Positions 9,834-17,944 of a stretch of DNA of 64,000 nt are shown piece by piece; the first letter of the stretch is position 1, and the number at the start of each line of letters is the position of its first letter. Position numbers and translations under genes: made by a program. Under the pieces are notes generated by a model. It did no database searches and was not told the origin of the DNA. It saw only the letters and a list, made by a program, of their open reading frames with translations. The stretch is from Nocardioides zeae. Lineage in GTDB: Bacteria > Actinomycetota > Actinomycetes > Propionibacteriales > Nocardioidaceae. The stretch lies in assembly GCF_030818655.1 (NCBI RefSeq), contig NZ_JAUTAN010000001.1:2666001-2730000 (forward strand), written 5' to 3'.

Positions 9834-11396
9834 ATGAGCACCTCCACGGACCAGAGCACCGAGCACGTCGACGTCGTCGTGGTCGGCGCCGGCCTCTCCG
9901 GCGTCGGCGCGGCGTACCGCCTGCAGAGCGAGCGTCCGGGCACGAGCTACGTCGTGCTCGAGGCCCGCGAGGCGATGGGCGGCACGTGGGACCTGTTCCG
10001 CTACCCGGGCGTGCGGTCCGACTCGGACATGTACACGCTCGGCTACTCCTTCAAGCCGTGGCGCGACGGCCGCTCGCTCGCCGACGGTCCGTCGATCCTC
10101 CGCTACATCGAGGAGACGGCCAGCGAGTTCGGCATCGACGAGCACATCCGGTACTCCTCCCGCGTCGTCGCCGCCGACTTCGACACCGCCACCTGCCGGT
10201 GGACGGTCCAGGTCGAGGACCCCCGCACGGGCGAGCGGCGCGCGCTGACCTGCGGCTTCCTCTACTCCTGCGCCGGCTACTACGACTACGACGAGCCGCA
10301 CCACCCCGACCTGCCCGGCATCGAGGACTTCGCCGGCCAGGTCGTGCACCCCCAGTTCTGGCCCGAGGACCTCTCCTACGCCGACCAGCGCGTCGTCGTC
10401 ATCGGCTCCGGCGCCACCGCGGTCACCCTCGTGCCGGCGATGCTCGCCGACGAGAGCACGAACGGCGGCAGCGCGCCCGCCGGCCACGTGACGATGCTGC
10501 AGCGCACCCCCACCTGGATCAGCGCCGTGCCCCGCGTCGATGCCAACGCCGAGCGCCTCAAGCGGCTGCTCCCGCCGGCCGCCGCCCACCACGCGATCCG
10601 GGCGAAGAACATCGCCTTCTCGACGGCCTTCTACCAGTTCTGCCGCCGCCGTCCGCAGCAGGCGCGGAAGCTGCTGACCGGGCTGACGACCAAGTTCCTC
10701 GGCGACCCGCAGCTCGTGGCCGACCACTTCACGCCGACCTACGACCCGTGGGACCAGCGCCTCTGCGCCGTCCCCGGCGGCGACCTCTTCAAGGTCATCA
10801 AGAGCGGCGCGGCCGAGGTGGTCACCGACCGCATCGCGTCGTTCGTGCCCGAGGGCATCCGGCTCGAGTCCGGCCGGGTGCTCGAGGCCGACGTGGTGGT
10901 CACCGCCACCGGCCTGCGGCTGCGCGCCTTCGGCGGCATCGCGCCGAGCGTCGACGGGGTCGAGGTGACGCTCCCCGAGCAGCACACGTGGAACGGCGCC
11001 ATGGTCACCGGCATCCCCTCCTTCGCGGTCTGCATCGGCTACACCAACGCCTCCTGGACGCTGCGCGCCGACCTCACCCACCGCCTCGTGTGCAAGGTGC
11101 TGGCGTGGACCGACGAGCAGGGGTACGCCGCGGCCGTGCCCACCCCGGACGGCGACCTCGGCTCACGACCGCTGCTCGACCTGGCCGCGGGCTACGTGCA
11201 GCGCTCCATCGACGCCTTCCCGCGCCAGGGCGACAAGGCGCCCTGGCGCGTGCGGCAGAACTACGTGCTCGACGCGGCGACGACCCTGCGCAGCGACCTG
11301 GGGCGGACCCTCACCGGGCTGCGCCCGCGACCGGTCGCCGTCCCCGCCGCGTCGGCCACCCCCGACGCCGCCGAGCCCGGCCTGGTCGACGCGTGA
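9834..11396 (+). CDS. Flavin-containing Baeyer-Villiger-type monooxygenase (MymA-like)
   Basis: FAD/NADPH monooxygenase of 520 residues. FAD site VVVGAGLSGVGAAYRL near residue 15, GGTWDLFRYPGVRSDSDM, the BVMO fingerprint FAGQVVHPQFWP (about residues 166-177), and the NADPH site VVVIGSGATAVTL. The family inserts oxygen next to a ketone carbonyl to make an ester or lactone, or oxidises N or S atoms. The gene overlaps by 4 bases an alpha/beta hydrolase that could open such an ester. Start at ATG 9834 (MSTSTDQ). A long open frame upstream is an antisense artefact of the AraC gene. Confidence 0.92.
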   Translation: MSTSTDQSTEHVDVVVVGAGLSGVGAAYRLQSERPGTSYVVLEAREAMGGTWDLFRYPGVRSDSDMYTLGYSFKPWRDGRSLADGPSILRYIEETASEFGIDEHIRYSSRVVAADFDTATCRWTVQVEDPRTGERRALTCGFLYSCAGYYDYDEPHHPDLPGIEDFAGQVVHPQFWPEDLSYADQRVVVIGSGATAVTLVPAMLADESTNGGSAPAGHVTMLQRTPTWISAVPRVDANAERLKRLLPPAAAHHAIRAKNIAFSTAFYQFCRRRPQQARKLLTGLTTKFLGDPQLVADHFTPTYDPWDQRLCAVPGGDLFKVIKSGAAEVVTDRIASFVPEGIRLESGRVLEADVVVTATGLRLRAFGGIAPSVDGVEVTLPEQHTWNGAMVTGIPSFAVCIGYTNASWTLRADLTHRLVCKVLAWTDEQGYAAAVPTPDGDLGSRPLLDLAAGYVQRSIDAFPRQGDKAPWRVRQNYVLDAATTLRSDLGRTLTGLRPRPVAVPAASATPDAAEPGLVDA

Positions 11397-12418
11397 GCAC
11401 GGGCGTGGGCACCACCGCGACGGTGCAGGACTGGCGTCCCGACATCCTCGGCGAGGGCTTCGAGCAGGCCCGGATCGACCTCGGGCCCGACCCCGACGGC
11501 GAGGGCGGCGACGTGCACGCCGTGCTCGTGCGTCGCGTCGTGCGCCCCGAGGAGACCGTCGTCGGCGCCGTGCTGTTCGTGCACGGCTTCTCCGACTACT
11601 TCTTCCAGACCGACCTCGCCCACCACTGCGCCGCCCGCGGCCTGGCCTTCCACGCGCTCGACCTGCGCAAGTGCGGCCGTGCCCGGGAGCCCCACCAGAC
11701 GGCGCACTACGCGAGCGACCTGGCGCTCTACGACACCGAGCTCGAGACCGCCCTCACCGCGATCGCCGCCGACCACCCCGGCGCGCCGGTCGTCGTGATG
11801 GGCCACTCGACCGGTGGGCTCGTGCTGCCCCTGTGGCTGGACCGTCGCCGGCGCGAGGACCGCGTCGCGCCCGTGGTGGGCCAGGTGCTCAACAGCCCCT
11901 GGTTCGACCTGCAGGGCAAGCCCGTCATGCGCGGACCCGTCACCCAGGCGCTGCGGGCGGTCTCCCGCGTGCAGCCCCTGCGCCGCCTCGACCTGCCCGT
12001 GACGACCGTCTACGGCGACGCGCTCCACGTCAGCGGTCGCGGCGAGTGGGACTACGACCTCGCCCTGCGTCCCCTCGCGGGCTTCCCGATCACGGTGGGC
12101 TGGCTCAACGCCGTACGCCGCGGGCACGCCGCCCTGCACCGCGGGCTCGACGTCGGCGTGCCGTCCCTGGTCCTCCGCTCCGACCGCACCAGCTTCTCGC
12201 GGCGCGTCACGGAGCTGACGGACCGCTCCGACAACATCCTCGACGTGCGCCAGATCGCCCGGTGGGCCGGCTGCCTGGGCGGCGAGACCCACGTCGTACC
12301 CGTCGCCGGCGCCCGGCACGACGTGTTCCTCTCGCTCGCGGAGCCCCGCGCCGCGGCGTACGCGGCCCTCGACCGGTGGCTCGACGTGCACCTCCCGGCC
12401 GACCTGCCCACGGCCTGA
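11393..12418 (+). CDS. Alpha/beta hydrolase (serine aminopeptidase S33/lysophospholipase-like)
   Basis: Hydrolase of 341 residues. The oxyanion-hole region is LFVHGFSDYF, the nucleophile elbow GHSTGG places the catalytic Ser at about residue 139, and the catalytic His is in GARHDVF near residue 310. It begins with GTG in the GTGA overlap with the monooxygenase stop, so the two are co-translated. A ketone to ester to acid plus alcohol sequence fits the pair (compare mymA with lipR). Actual substrate unknown. No signal peptide, so cytoplasmic. Confidence 0.88.
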   Translation: MSTGVGTTATVQDWRPDILGEGFEQARIDLGPDPDGEGGDVHAVLVRRVVRPEETVVGAVLFVHGFSDYFFQTDLAHHCAARGLAFHALDLRKCGRAREPHQTAHYASDLALYDTELETALTAIAADHPGAPVVVMGHSTGGLVLPLWLDRRRREDRVAPVVGQVLNSPWFDLQGKPVMRGPVTQALRAVSRVQPLRRLDLPVTTVYGDALHVSGRGEWDYDLALRPLAGFPITVGWLNAVRRGHAALHRGLDVGVPSLVLRSDRTSFSRRVTELTDRSDNILDVRQIARWAGCLGGETHVVPVAGARHDVFLSLAEPRAAAYAALDRWLDVHLPADLPTA

Positions 12419-12737
12419 CCCGGGGCTCGGCCCGGGGCTCGGACCGGGATGCGCGGCGGGGTCGGGCGCCCCGGGGAAAGAAAACGCGGACCGGTCGGTG
12501 ACCGGACCTCGGCAGGGGAAAGAAAACGCGGACGATGAGGCCCGACACGCCGAGGCCCTGCCCCTCCCGGTCCGCGTTCTCTTTCCGAGCGTCGCCCCCG
12601 CCGCGCACTTTCCTCGGCCCGGCTGGATCCGTCCGCGTTCTCTTTCCTCGAGCGCCCCGGCTCGACCTCCTCGCCCGCGCGGGGGCAACTGGGCCGAAAC
12701 CGTCGCCACGGGCGAGGTCTGGCCCTACGCTCCGAGG
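12419..12737. other. 319-base intergenic region filled by inverted repeats
   Basis: No credible gene. It starts with two direct GGGGCTCGGCCC-like repeats, then holds four copies of a GAAAACGCGGAC-type motif (two forward, two inverted; described separately), and a Cys/Gly-free GC-rich stretch leading to the next gene. The promoter of the secreted protein at 12738 should be in the last ~100 bases but no clear -10/-35 is visible. Confidence 0.7.
12473..12647. repeat. Nested inverted copies of a GAAAACGCGGAC motif (locus 1)
   Basis: Forward copies: 12473-12494 (GGGGAAAGAAAACGCGGACC...) and 12515-12533. Inverted copies: 12570-12586 and 12631-12647 (GTCCGCGTTCTCTTTCC). The inner pair (12517-12533 with 12570-12586) forms a 17-bp stem with one mismatch around a 36-base loop, and the outer copies can pair likewise. 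The same core recurs at 49.8-50.2 kb. The inverted arms end in CTCTTTCC, giving a pyrimidine-rich tail that could act as a terminator for the hydrolase gene. Confidence 0.85.
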
Positions 12738-14717
12738 ATGCCCTCCCTCCCGCTCCGCCGGCGTGCTCGGCGTGGTAGTGCCGCCGTCCTGCTCGTGCTC
12801 GCCCTGACGGTGCTGCTCGGCGCCCACGGCTCCCCCGTGGCGGCCCAGGTGGCCGGCTCCGTGGCCGCAGCCGCCCCGACCGCCCCGACCGCCGCAGCCG
12901 CCGCAGCCGTCCAAGCCGCCGCCCCCACCGGCCGCGTCTTCTGGGTCGCCACGAACGGCAACGACGCGAACCCCGGCACGTCGGCGGCGCCGTGGAAGGA
13001 CCTCCGCCAGTCGATGCAGAAGCTGCGGGCGGGCGACACCCTGTTCGTGAAGGGCGGGCGCTACGCGTCGCCGAACAGCTACGTGATCCGGCCCAACGGG
13101 CTCGCGGCGGGCACGCCGGACAAGCGGATCACCGTGCAGGCCGCCAACGACCAGGTGTTCCTCGACGAGCCGCTGGCGATCGACAACGCGCAGTACTGGA
13201 CGTTCGACGGCTTCAACATCTCCGGCAACGGCGCGCGCTACCGCGACACGACGGAGCCGCCGGGCTACCTCGTGCAGTTCGTGGGCGGCACCGGCTGGAT
13301 CCTGCGCAACTCCAAGATCTGCTGCTTCGGCACCTACGGCATGGTCCAGGTGTGGGGCCAGCCGAAGGACTGGACGATCAGCCACAACACGATCTGGTCC
13401 AACCCCGGTCGCGGCGCCACGGCGGACACCGACCACCTGATCTACGTGCACCCGAACACGGGCTCCGGTCCGGGCTACATCGAGCGCAACGTGCTGGCCG
13501 GGTCCTCCAACGGGTCCAACATCAAGCTCGGCGCCTCGTCGCAGACGACGGCGAACGCGGGCACGGCGGGCATCACGATCCGCCGCAACACCTTCCTCGG
13601 CGCGTGGACGAACGTGCGTCTGGCCTTCGAGACCTCGGGCTCGCTCATCGAGGACAACATCATGCTCGGCGCCACCCGCGACTGGCCCGACGGGCCGGCG
13701 TCGGTGCAGCCGTACTGCCTCGACGGGCGCGGCAACGTCACCCGCACCGACCTCTGGTACGGCCCGCCGACCCGCCGCCACACCGACCCGATCCGCGGCA
13801 CCTACTGCCGCTACTCGGGCCAGTGGACCGACCAGGGCGGCCACGTGAAGCGCGACCCCCGCCTGCCGGTGTCGAGCAGCGCGGTCTACAACCAGCGCTC
13901 GCTCTCCTCCCTCGACCAGTCGCAGTTCCTGCCGCGGGACGTGCCGGCCCGGTCCTACGGCCGGTTCAGCCAGTTCGACCAGGCACTGACCGGCGACTGG
14001 GACGGCGACGGCGTCGACACGCCCGCCGGCGTGCTCGGCAACCGGGTGCACCTCACCAACGAGGCGTCCGACGCCGGCTCGGTGGAGTACGTGGCCCCCG
14101 GCTCCGGCGAGTCCGAGCGCATCATCACGCTCGGCAAGGTCGGCTGGCGCTTCGTCGTGGGCGACTGGGACGGCGACGGCACCGACGAGATCGGCGTCTT
14201 CGACCCCAGCACCGCGACGTTCCACCTGCGCACCCAGGAGGGACGCGTCGGGTCGTTCTCCTTCGGCTCCCGCAGCCGGAGCTACGAGCCGATCGCCGGC
14301 GACTGGAACGGCGACGGCAAGGACGAGGTGGGCCTGCTCGACACCAAGAGCAAGGTCTTCGCGATCCGCACCAGCGCCACGACGTCGACCAGCTTCCAGT
14401 TCGGGGCGGTCTCCGCGGCGTACCAGGTCACCACGGGTGACTGGAACGGCGACGGCAAGGACGAGATCGGCATGTGGCGCGTCGCGAACCGCACCTTCGC
14501 GCTGCGGCACTGCGTCACGGCCACCTGCGACCAGGCACCGACCGGCATCGTCATGGGCACGCAGGCGCTGGCGCCGTACTACCAGCCCATCGGCGGCACG
14601 TGGGAGCGCGGCCAGCGCACCGACACGATCGGTGTCGTGCTCTGGACGCAGTGGCTCCGCGCGCGGCAGAACGCCAACCCGACGACCTACTACCCCACCC
14701 GCAACTACGAGGGCTGA
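12738..14717 (+). CDS. Secreted right-handed beta-helix protein with C-terminal VCBS/FG-GAP-like repeats
   Basis: Exported protein of 659 residues. An N-terminal signal peptide (basic RRRARRGS, then AAVLLVLALTVLLGAHG, cleavage after about VAA) is followed by an Ala/Pro/Thr linker. A beta-helix domain of about 340 residues starts at VFWVATNGNDANPGTSAAPW, the typical opening of DUF1565/parallel beta-helix proteins. The last ~200 residues hold four repeats with calcium-loop-like cores: GDWDGDGVDTPAG, GDWDGDGTDEIGV, GDWNGDGKDEVGL, GDWNGDGKDEIGM. Likely extracellular, carbohydrate- or surface-related. Catalytic residues cannot be assigned. Single-gene unit. Confidence 0.85.
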   Translation: MPSLPLRRRARRGSAAVLLVLALTVLLGAHGSPVAAQVAGSVAAAAPTAPTAAAAAAVQAAAPTGRVFWVATNGNDANPGTSAAPWKDLRQSMQKLRAGDTLFVKGGRYASPNSYVIRPNGLAAGTPDKRITVQAANDQVFLDEPLAIDNAQYWTFDGFNISGNGARYRDTTEPPGYLVQFVGGTGWILRNSKICCFGTYGMVQVWGQPKDWTISHNTIWSNPGRGATADTDHLIYVHPNTGSGPGYIERNVLAGSSNGSNIKLGASSQTTANAGTAGITIRRNTFLGAWTNVRLAFETSGSLIEDNIMLGATRDWPDGPASVQPYCLDGRGNVTRTDLWYGPPTRRHTDPIRGTYCRYSGQWTDQGGHVKRDPRLPVSSSAVYNQRSLSSLDQSQFLPRDVPARSYGRFSQFDQALTGDWDGDGVDTPAGVLGNRVHLTNEASDAGSVEYVAPGSGESERIITLGKVGWRFVVGDWDGDGTDEIGVFDPSTATFHLRTQEGRVGSFSFGSRSRSYEPIAGDWNGDGKDEVGLLDTKSKVFAIRTSATTSTSFQFGAVSAAYQVTTGDWNGDGKDEIGMWRVANRTFALRHCVTATCDQAPTGIVMGTQALAPYYQPIGGTWERGQRTDTIGVVLWTQWLRARQNANPTTYYPTRNYEG

Positions 14718-14741
14718 GCACGCGCCCGCCACCCGTGGAGG

Positions 14742-17066
14742 ATGATGGCGGACATGGGACGAGAGGACGTGACCCCCGCCGTCGCCAACATCGACGAGAG
14801 CGCCGTGACGGTGGGCAAGCCGAAGCAGCGTGCCGTCGGGGTGCCGGCGGTGGCGCACGCGATGCAGATCGCGGTCGAGCAGATGGGGCCCGTCCGCACC
14901 GGCGAGACCCTGCGGCTCGTCAACCAGAAGCACGGGTTCGACTGCCCGGGCTGCGCGTGGCCGGAGGGTGACCACCGGAGCGCGGCGGAGTTCTGCGAGA
15001 ACGGCGCGAAGGCCGTCGCCGAGGAGGCGACCCGGCGCCGGGTGCCGCCGGAGTTCTTCGCCGCGCACCCGGTCGCCGAGCTGGAGACCTGGGACGACTT
15101 CGCGCTCGGCCAGCAGGGGCGGCTCACCCACCCGATGCTGCTCGACGAGGGGGCCAAGCACTACCGCCCGGTGACGTGGGAGGAGGCGTACGCCGTGGTG
15201 GCCGACGAGGTCGCCGCGCTCGACTCCCCCGACGAGCTGGTCTTCTACACGTCCGGACGCACCTCCAACGAGGCCGCGTTCCTGTGGCAGCTGCTGGCCC
15301 GCGGCCTCGGCACCAACAACCTCCCCGACTGCTCGAACATGTGCCACGAGTCGTCGGGCTCCGCCCTCACCGAGACGATCGGCATCGGCAAGGGCTCGGT
15401 GTCGCTCCACGACGTCGAGACCGCCGAGCTCGTCATCGTCGCCGGGCAGAACCCCGGCACCAACCACCCGCGCATGCTGTCGGCGCTGGAGAAGACGAAG
15501 CGCAACGGCGGCACGGTCGTCGCGGTCAACCCGCTGCACGAGGCCGGGCTGCTCCGCTTCGACAACCCCCAGAAGGCCCGCGGCGTCGTCGGCCGCGGCA
15601 CCCCGATCGCCGACGTGTTCCTCCAGGTCAGGCTCGGCGGCGACCAGGCGCTCTTCCAGGCCCTCGGCGCCCTCCTGCTGGCCGCCGAGGAGGCCGCCCC
15701 CGGCACCGTCCTCGACCACGCCTTCGTCGAGGAGCGCACGCGGGGCTTCGCGGAGTACGCCGCGCACCTCGCCTCGCTGGACTGGGACGACGTCGCGGAG
15801 GCGACCGGCCTGGAGCGGTCGCAGATCGAGGAGGTCGCCGCGCTCCTGCTCGGCTCCGGCTCCACCATCGTCTGCTGGGCGATGGGCCTGACCCAGCACA
15901 AGCACTCCGTCGCCACGCTCCGCGACGTCGTCAACCTGTTGCTCCTGCAGGGCAACATCGGCCGCCCCGGCGCCGGCGTCTGCCCCGTGCGCGGGCACTC
16001 CAACGTGCAGGGCGACCGCACCATGGGGATCTTCGAGCAGATGCCCGCGTGGTTCCACGACCACCTCGACGCGGAGTTCGGGTTCACCTCGCCGCGCGAG
16101 CACGGGTGGGACACGGTGGCGGCCATCGAGGCCATGGCCGCGGGGAAGGCCAAGGTGTTCCTCGGCATGGGCGGCAACTTCGCCCGCGCCACCCCGGACA
16201 GCGCCGTCACCGAGGAGGCCCTGCGCTCGCTCGACCTCACCGTGCAGGTGTCGACGAAGCTCAACCGCTCCCACGTCGTGCACGGACGTCGCGCGCTCAT
16301 CCTGCCGACGCTCGGACGCACCGAGGCCGACGTGCGGGCCAGCGGACCGCAGCGCGTCACCGTCGAGGACTCGATGAGTGCCGTCCACGCCTCCCAGGGA
16401 CGGCTGGCCCCCGCCAGCGACGAGCTGCGCAGCGAGGTGGCGATCATCTCCGAGCTCGCCGAGCGGCTCCTGGACGGCCGCGACAACGCTCCCCAGGCGG
16501 ACTGGCGCGCGTTCCGCGACGACTACGCGACGATCCGGGCGTCGATCTCCCGCGTCGTACCGGGGTTCGAGGACTTCGAGGCGAAGATCGACGTGCCCGG
16601 CGGGTTCGTGCTGCCGCACCGCCCGCGCGACGAGCGCGGCTTCACCACGCCGTCGGGCAAGGCGGAGTTCACCGTCAACGAGCTGGAGTTCCCGCGCGTG
16701 CCCGCGGGGCGCCTGCTGCTGCAGACGCTGCGGTCGCACGACCAGTACAACACCACGATCTACGGCAAGGACGACCGCTACCGGGGCATCCACGGCGGTC
16801 GCCGGGTCGTGCTCGTGCACGCGGACGACCTGGCCGAGCAGGGGCTCGCCGACGGCGACGTCGTCGACCTCGTCTCGGAGTGGAGCGACGGCGAGCGCCG
16901 CGCCGAGGCCTTCCGCTGCGTGGCGTACAGCACACCGCGGGGGTGCGCCGCGGCGTACTACCCCGAGACGAACGTGCTCGTGCCGCTGGGTTCCTACGCC
17001 GACACCTCCCGCACCCCGACCTCGAAGTCCGTCGTCGTGCGCCTCGAGCCGCACGGCGCCCGCTAG
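14742..17066 (+). CDS. FdhF/YdeP-family molybdopterin oxidoreductase
   Basis: Molybdenum-cofactor enzyme of about 770 residues related to formate dehydrogenase alpha and E. coli YdeP. It has a short N-terminal Cys motif (FDCPGCAWP), a molybdopterin core (FYTSGRTSNEAAFLWQLLAR; VIVAGQNPGTNHPRMLSALE; LLLLQGNIGRPGAGVCPVRG) and a C-terminal molydopterin dinucleotide-binding domain (RSHDQYNTTIYGKDDRYRGI). Its substrate is unknown; formate is only a possibility. ATGs at 14742, 14745 and 14754 follow a GTGGAGG site. The one at 14754 (MGREDV) has the best spacing. No electron-transfer partner gene is adjacent. Confidence 0.88.
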   Translation: MMADMGREDVTPAVANIDESAVTVGKPKQRAVGVPAVAHAMQIAVEQMGPVRTGETLRLVNQKHGFDCPGCAWPEGDHRSAAEFCENGAKAVAEEATRRRVPPEFFAAHPVAELETWDDFALGQQGRLTHPMLLDEGAKHYRPVTWEEAYAVVADEVAALDSPDELVFYTSGRTSNEAAFLWQLLARGLGTNNLPDCSNMCHESSGSALTETIGIGKGSVSLHDVETAELVIVAGQNPGTNHPRMLSALEKTKRNGGTVVAVNPLHEAGLLRFDNPQKARGVVGRGTPIADVFLQVRLGGDQALFQALGALLLAAEEAAPGTVLDHAFVEERTRGFAEYAAHLASLDWDDVAEATGLERSQIEEVAALLLGSGSTIVCWAMGLTQHKHSVATLRDVVNLLLLQGNIGRPGAGVCPVRGHSNVQGDRTMGIFEQMPAWFHDHLDAEFGFTSPREHGWDTVAAIEAMAAGKAKVFLGMGGNFARATPDSAVTEEALRSLDLTVQVSTKLNRSHVVHGRRALILPTLGRTEADVRASGPQRVTVEDSMSAVHASQGRLAPASDELRSEVAIISELAERLLDGRDNAPQADWRAFRDDYATIRASISRVVPGFEDFEAKIDVPGGFVLPHRPRDERGFTTPSGKAEFTVNELEFPRVPAGRLLLQTLRSHDQYNTTIYGKDDRYRGIHGGRRVVLVHADDLAEQGLADGDVVDLVSEWSDGERRAEAFRCVAYSTPRGCAAAYYPETNVLVPLGSYADTSRTPTSKSVVVRLEPHGAR

Positions 17067-17075
17067 GTTTCTCCC

Positions 17076-17393
17076 ATGGAGGAGCCTCCCTTCGCGTCTG
17101 CGCTGGACCCCACCACGCGCACGGTGACCGTGACCGGCGGCGTCTGGGCGTTCCGCGACGTCGAGGAGCTCGACCGGGCCATCACCGCGGCCTCGGAGGG
17201 CCTCACCCGGTCGATCACCCTCGACCTGAGCCGGGCGGACTTCCTGCCGAGCCTCGGGATCGGCACGCTGCTGTCGCTGCGGCGCCGCATGCGCCTGCAC
17301 GGCGCCGACCTCACGGTCGTCGCCGCGCCGGGCACCGTCGCGCACCGGGTGCTGACGATCACGGGCGTCGAGGTGGTGGAGAGCGATGGCTGA
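17076..17393 (+). CDS. STAS-domain anti-sigma factor antagonist-like protein
   Basis: Small cytoplasmic protein of 105 residues with the STAS fold: strand ITLDLSRADFL, then the phosphorylation-loop position, then RRRMRLHGADLTVVAAPGTV. Family members release a sigma factor by binding its anti-sigma kinase and are switched off by Ser phosphorylation in a DSSGLG motif. Here the loop reads LPSLGIG: the first Ser is kept but the residue equivalent to the phosphorylated Ser58 of SpoIIAA is Leu. It overlaps the anti-sigma-like ATPase gene by 8 bases. Confidence 0.83.
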   Translation: MEEPPFASALDPTTRTVTVTGGVWAFRDVEELDRAITAASEGLTRSITLDLSRADFLPSLGIGTLLSLRRRMRLHGADLTVVAAPGTVAHRVLTITGVEVVESDG

Positions 17394-17871
17394 GGTCGTG
17401 GCCTTCCAGACCGAGGTGCCCTTCACCGACCGTGGGGCCGACCTGGCCCGCCGGCTCCTGCGTCACCACCTCGCCACGGCGGGCACCGCCCAGGTGGTGA
17501 CGGAGAACGCGCTCCTCGTCCTCCACGAGCTGGTCGCCAACAGCCTCGACCACGGCTTCCCCTGCCCCAACGAGACGCTGCACCTCGCGTGGGAGGCGAC
17601 CCCCGAGACCGTCGTGCTGCGGGTCACCGACCACGGCCCCCACCCGCGGTGCCCCCGCTGCCACCCCCGCCGGGCGCCCGCCGCCGGCCTGCCGCCGGTG
17701 ACGGGCGACGGGGCGCGGCTGCAGGTGCAGCAGCCCGAGCTCGACGCGCCCCGCGGCCGCGGCCTGCTCATCGTCGACGGGTTGTCCGACCGGTGGGAGG
17801 TCACGACCCACGCCGGCGCGACGACCGTCGAGGTGCACCTGGCGACCGCCGCCGATCCGAGGGCGGGCTGA
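17386..17871 (+). CDS. Anti-sigma-factor-type serine kinase (HATPase_c_2, RsbW/SpoIIAB-like)
   Basis: ATP-binding regulator of 161 residues. GHKL motifs: N-box LHELVANSLDHG (Glu and Asn for Mg-ATP), G1 box VTDHGP, G2 box RGRGLLIVDGLSDRW. A Cys/Pro-rich insert (HPRCPRCHPRR) between G1 and G2 is unusual and could bind metal. It is paired with the STAS protein just upstream, the classic partner-switch layout. No sigma factor gene is adjacent, so the target is elsewhere. SpoIIE phosphatases at 35.7-39.7 kb are candidate upstream activators. Confidence 0.85.
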   Translation: MAEVVAFQTEVPFTDRGADLARRLLRHHLATAGTAQVVTENALLVLHELVANSLDHGFPCPNETLHLAWEATPETVVLRVTDHGPHPRCPRCHPRRAPAAGLPPVTGDGARLQVQQPELDAPRGRGLLIVDGLSDRWEVTTHAGATTVEVHLATAADPRAG

Positions 17872-17896
17872 GGCTCCTCCCCCGTGCCCGCCCGCC

Positions 17897-17944
17897 GGAC
17901 GTCATGCGGGGCGGTCGCCCCGGGCGCCGGACGGGATGACGTCC
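17897..17944. repeat. 48-base palindromic element, copy 1
   Basis: Arms GGACGTCATGCG (17897-17908) and GGGATGACGTCC (17933-17944) flank a 24-base GC-rich loop. It is the same length and orientation as copies at 35222 and 35451 and is followed like them by a GGGTACGGCGCGG-type tail. The left arm, read on the minus strand, contains the TGA stop of the luciferase-like gene. It lies between two convergent genes. Confidence 0.88.

Noticed and set aside
12207..17426. A 1739-codon open frame on the minus strand
   Set aside because: It is antisense to the beta-helix, FdhF-like and STAS genes, which have clear family motifs and ribosome sites. Its Arg/Gly/Val-rich translation is the usual by-product of GC-rich third positions.
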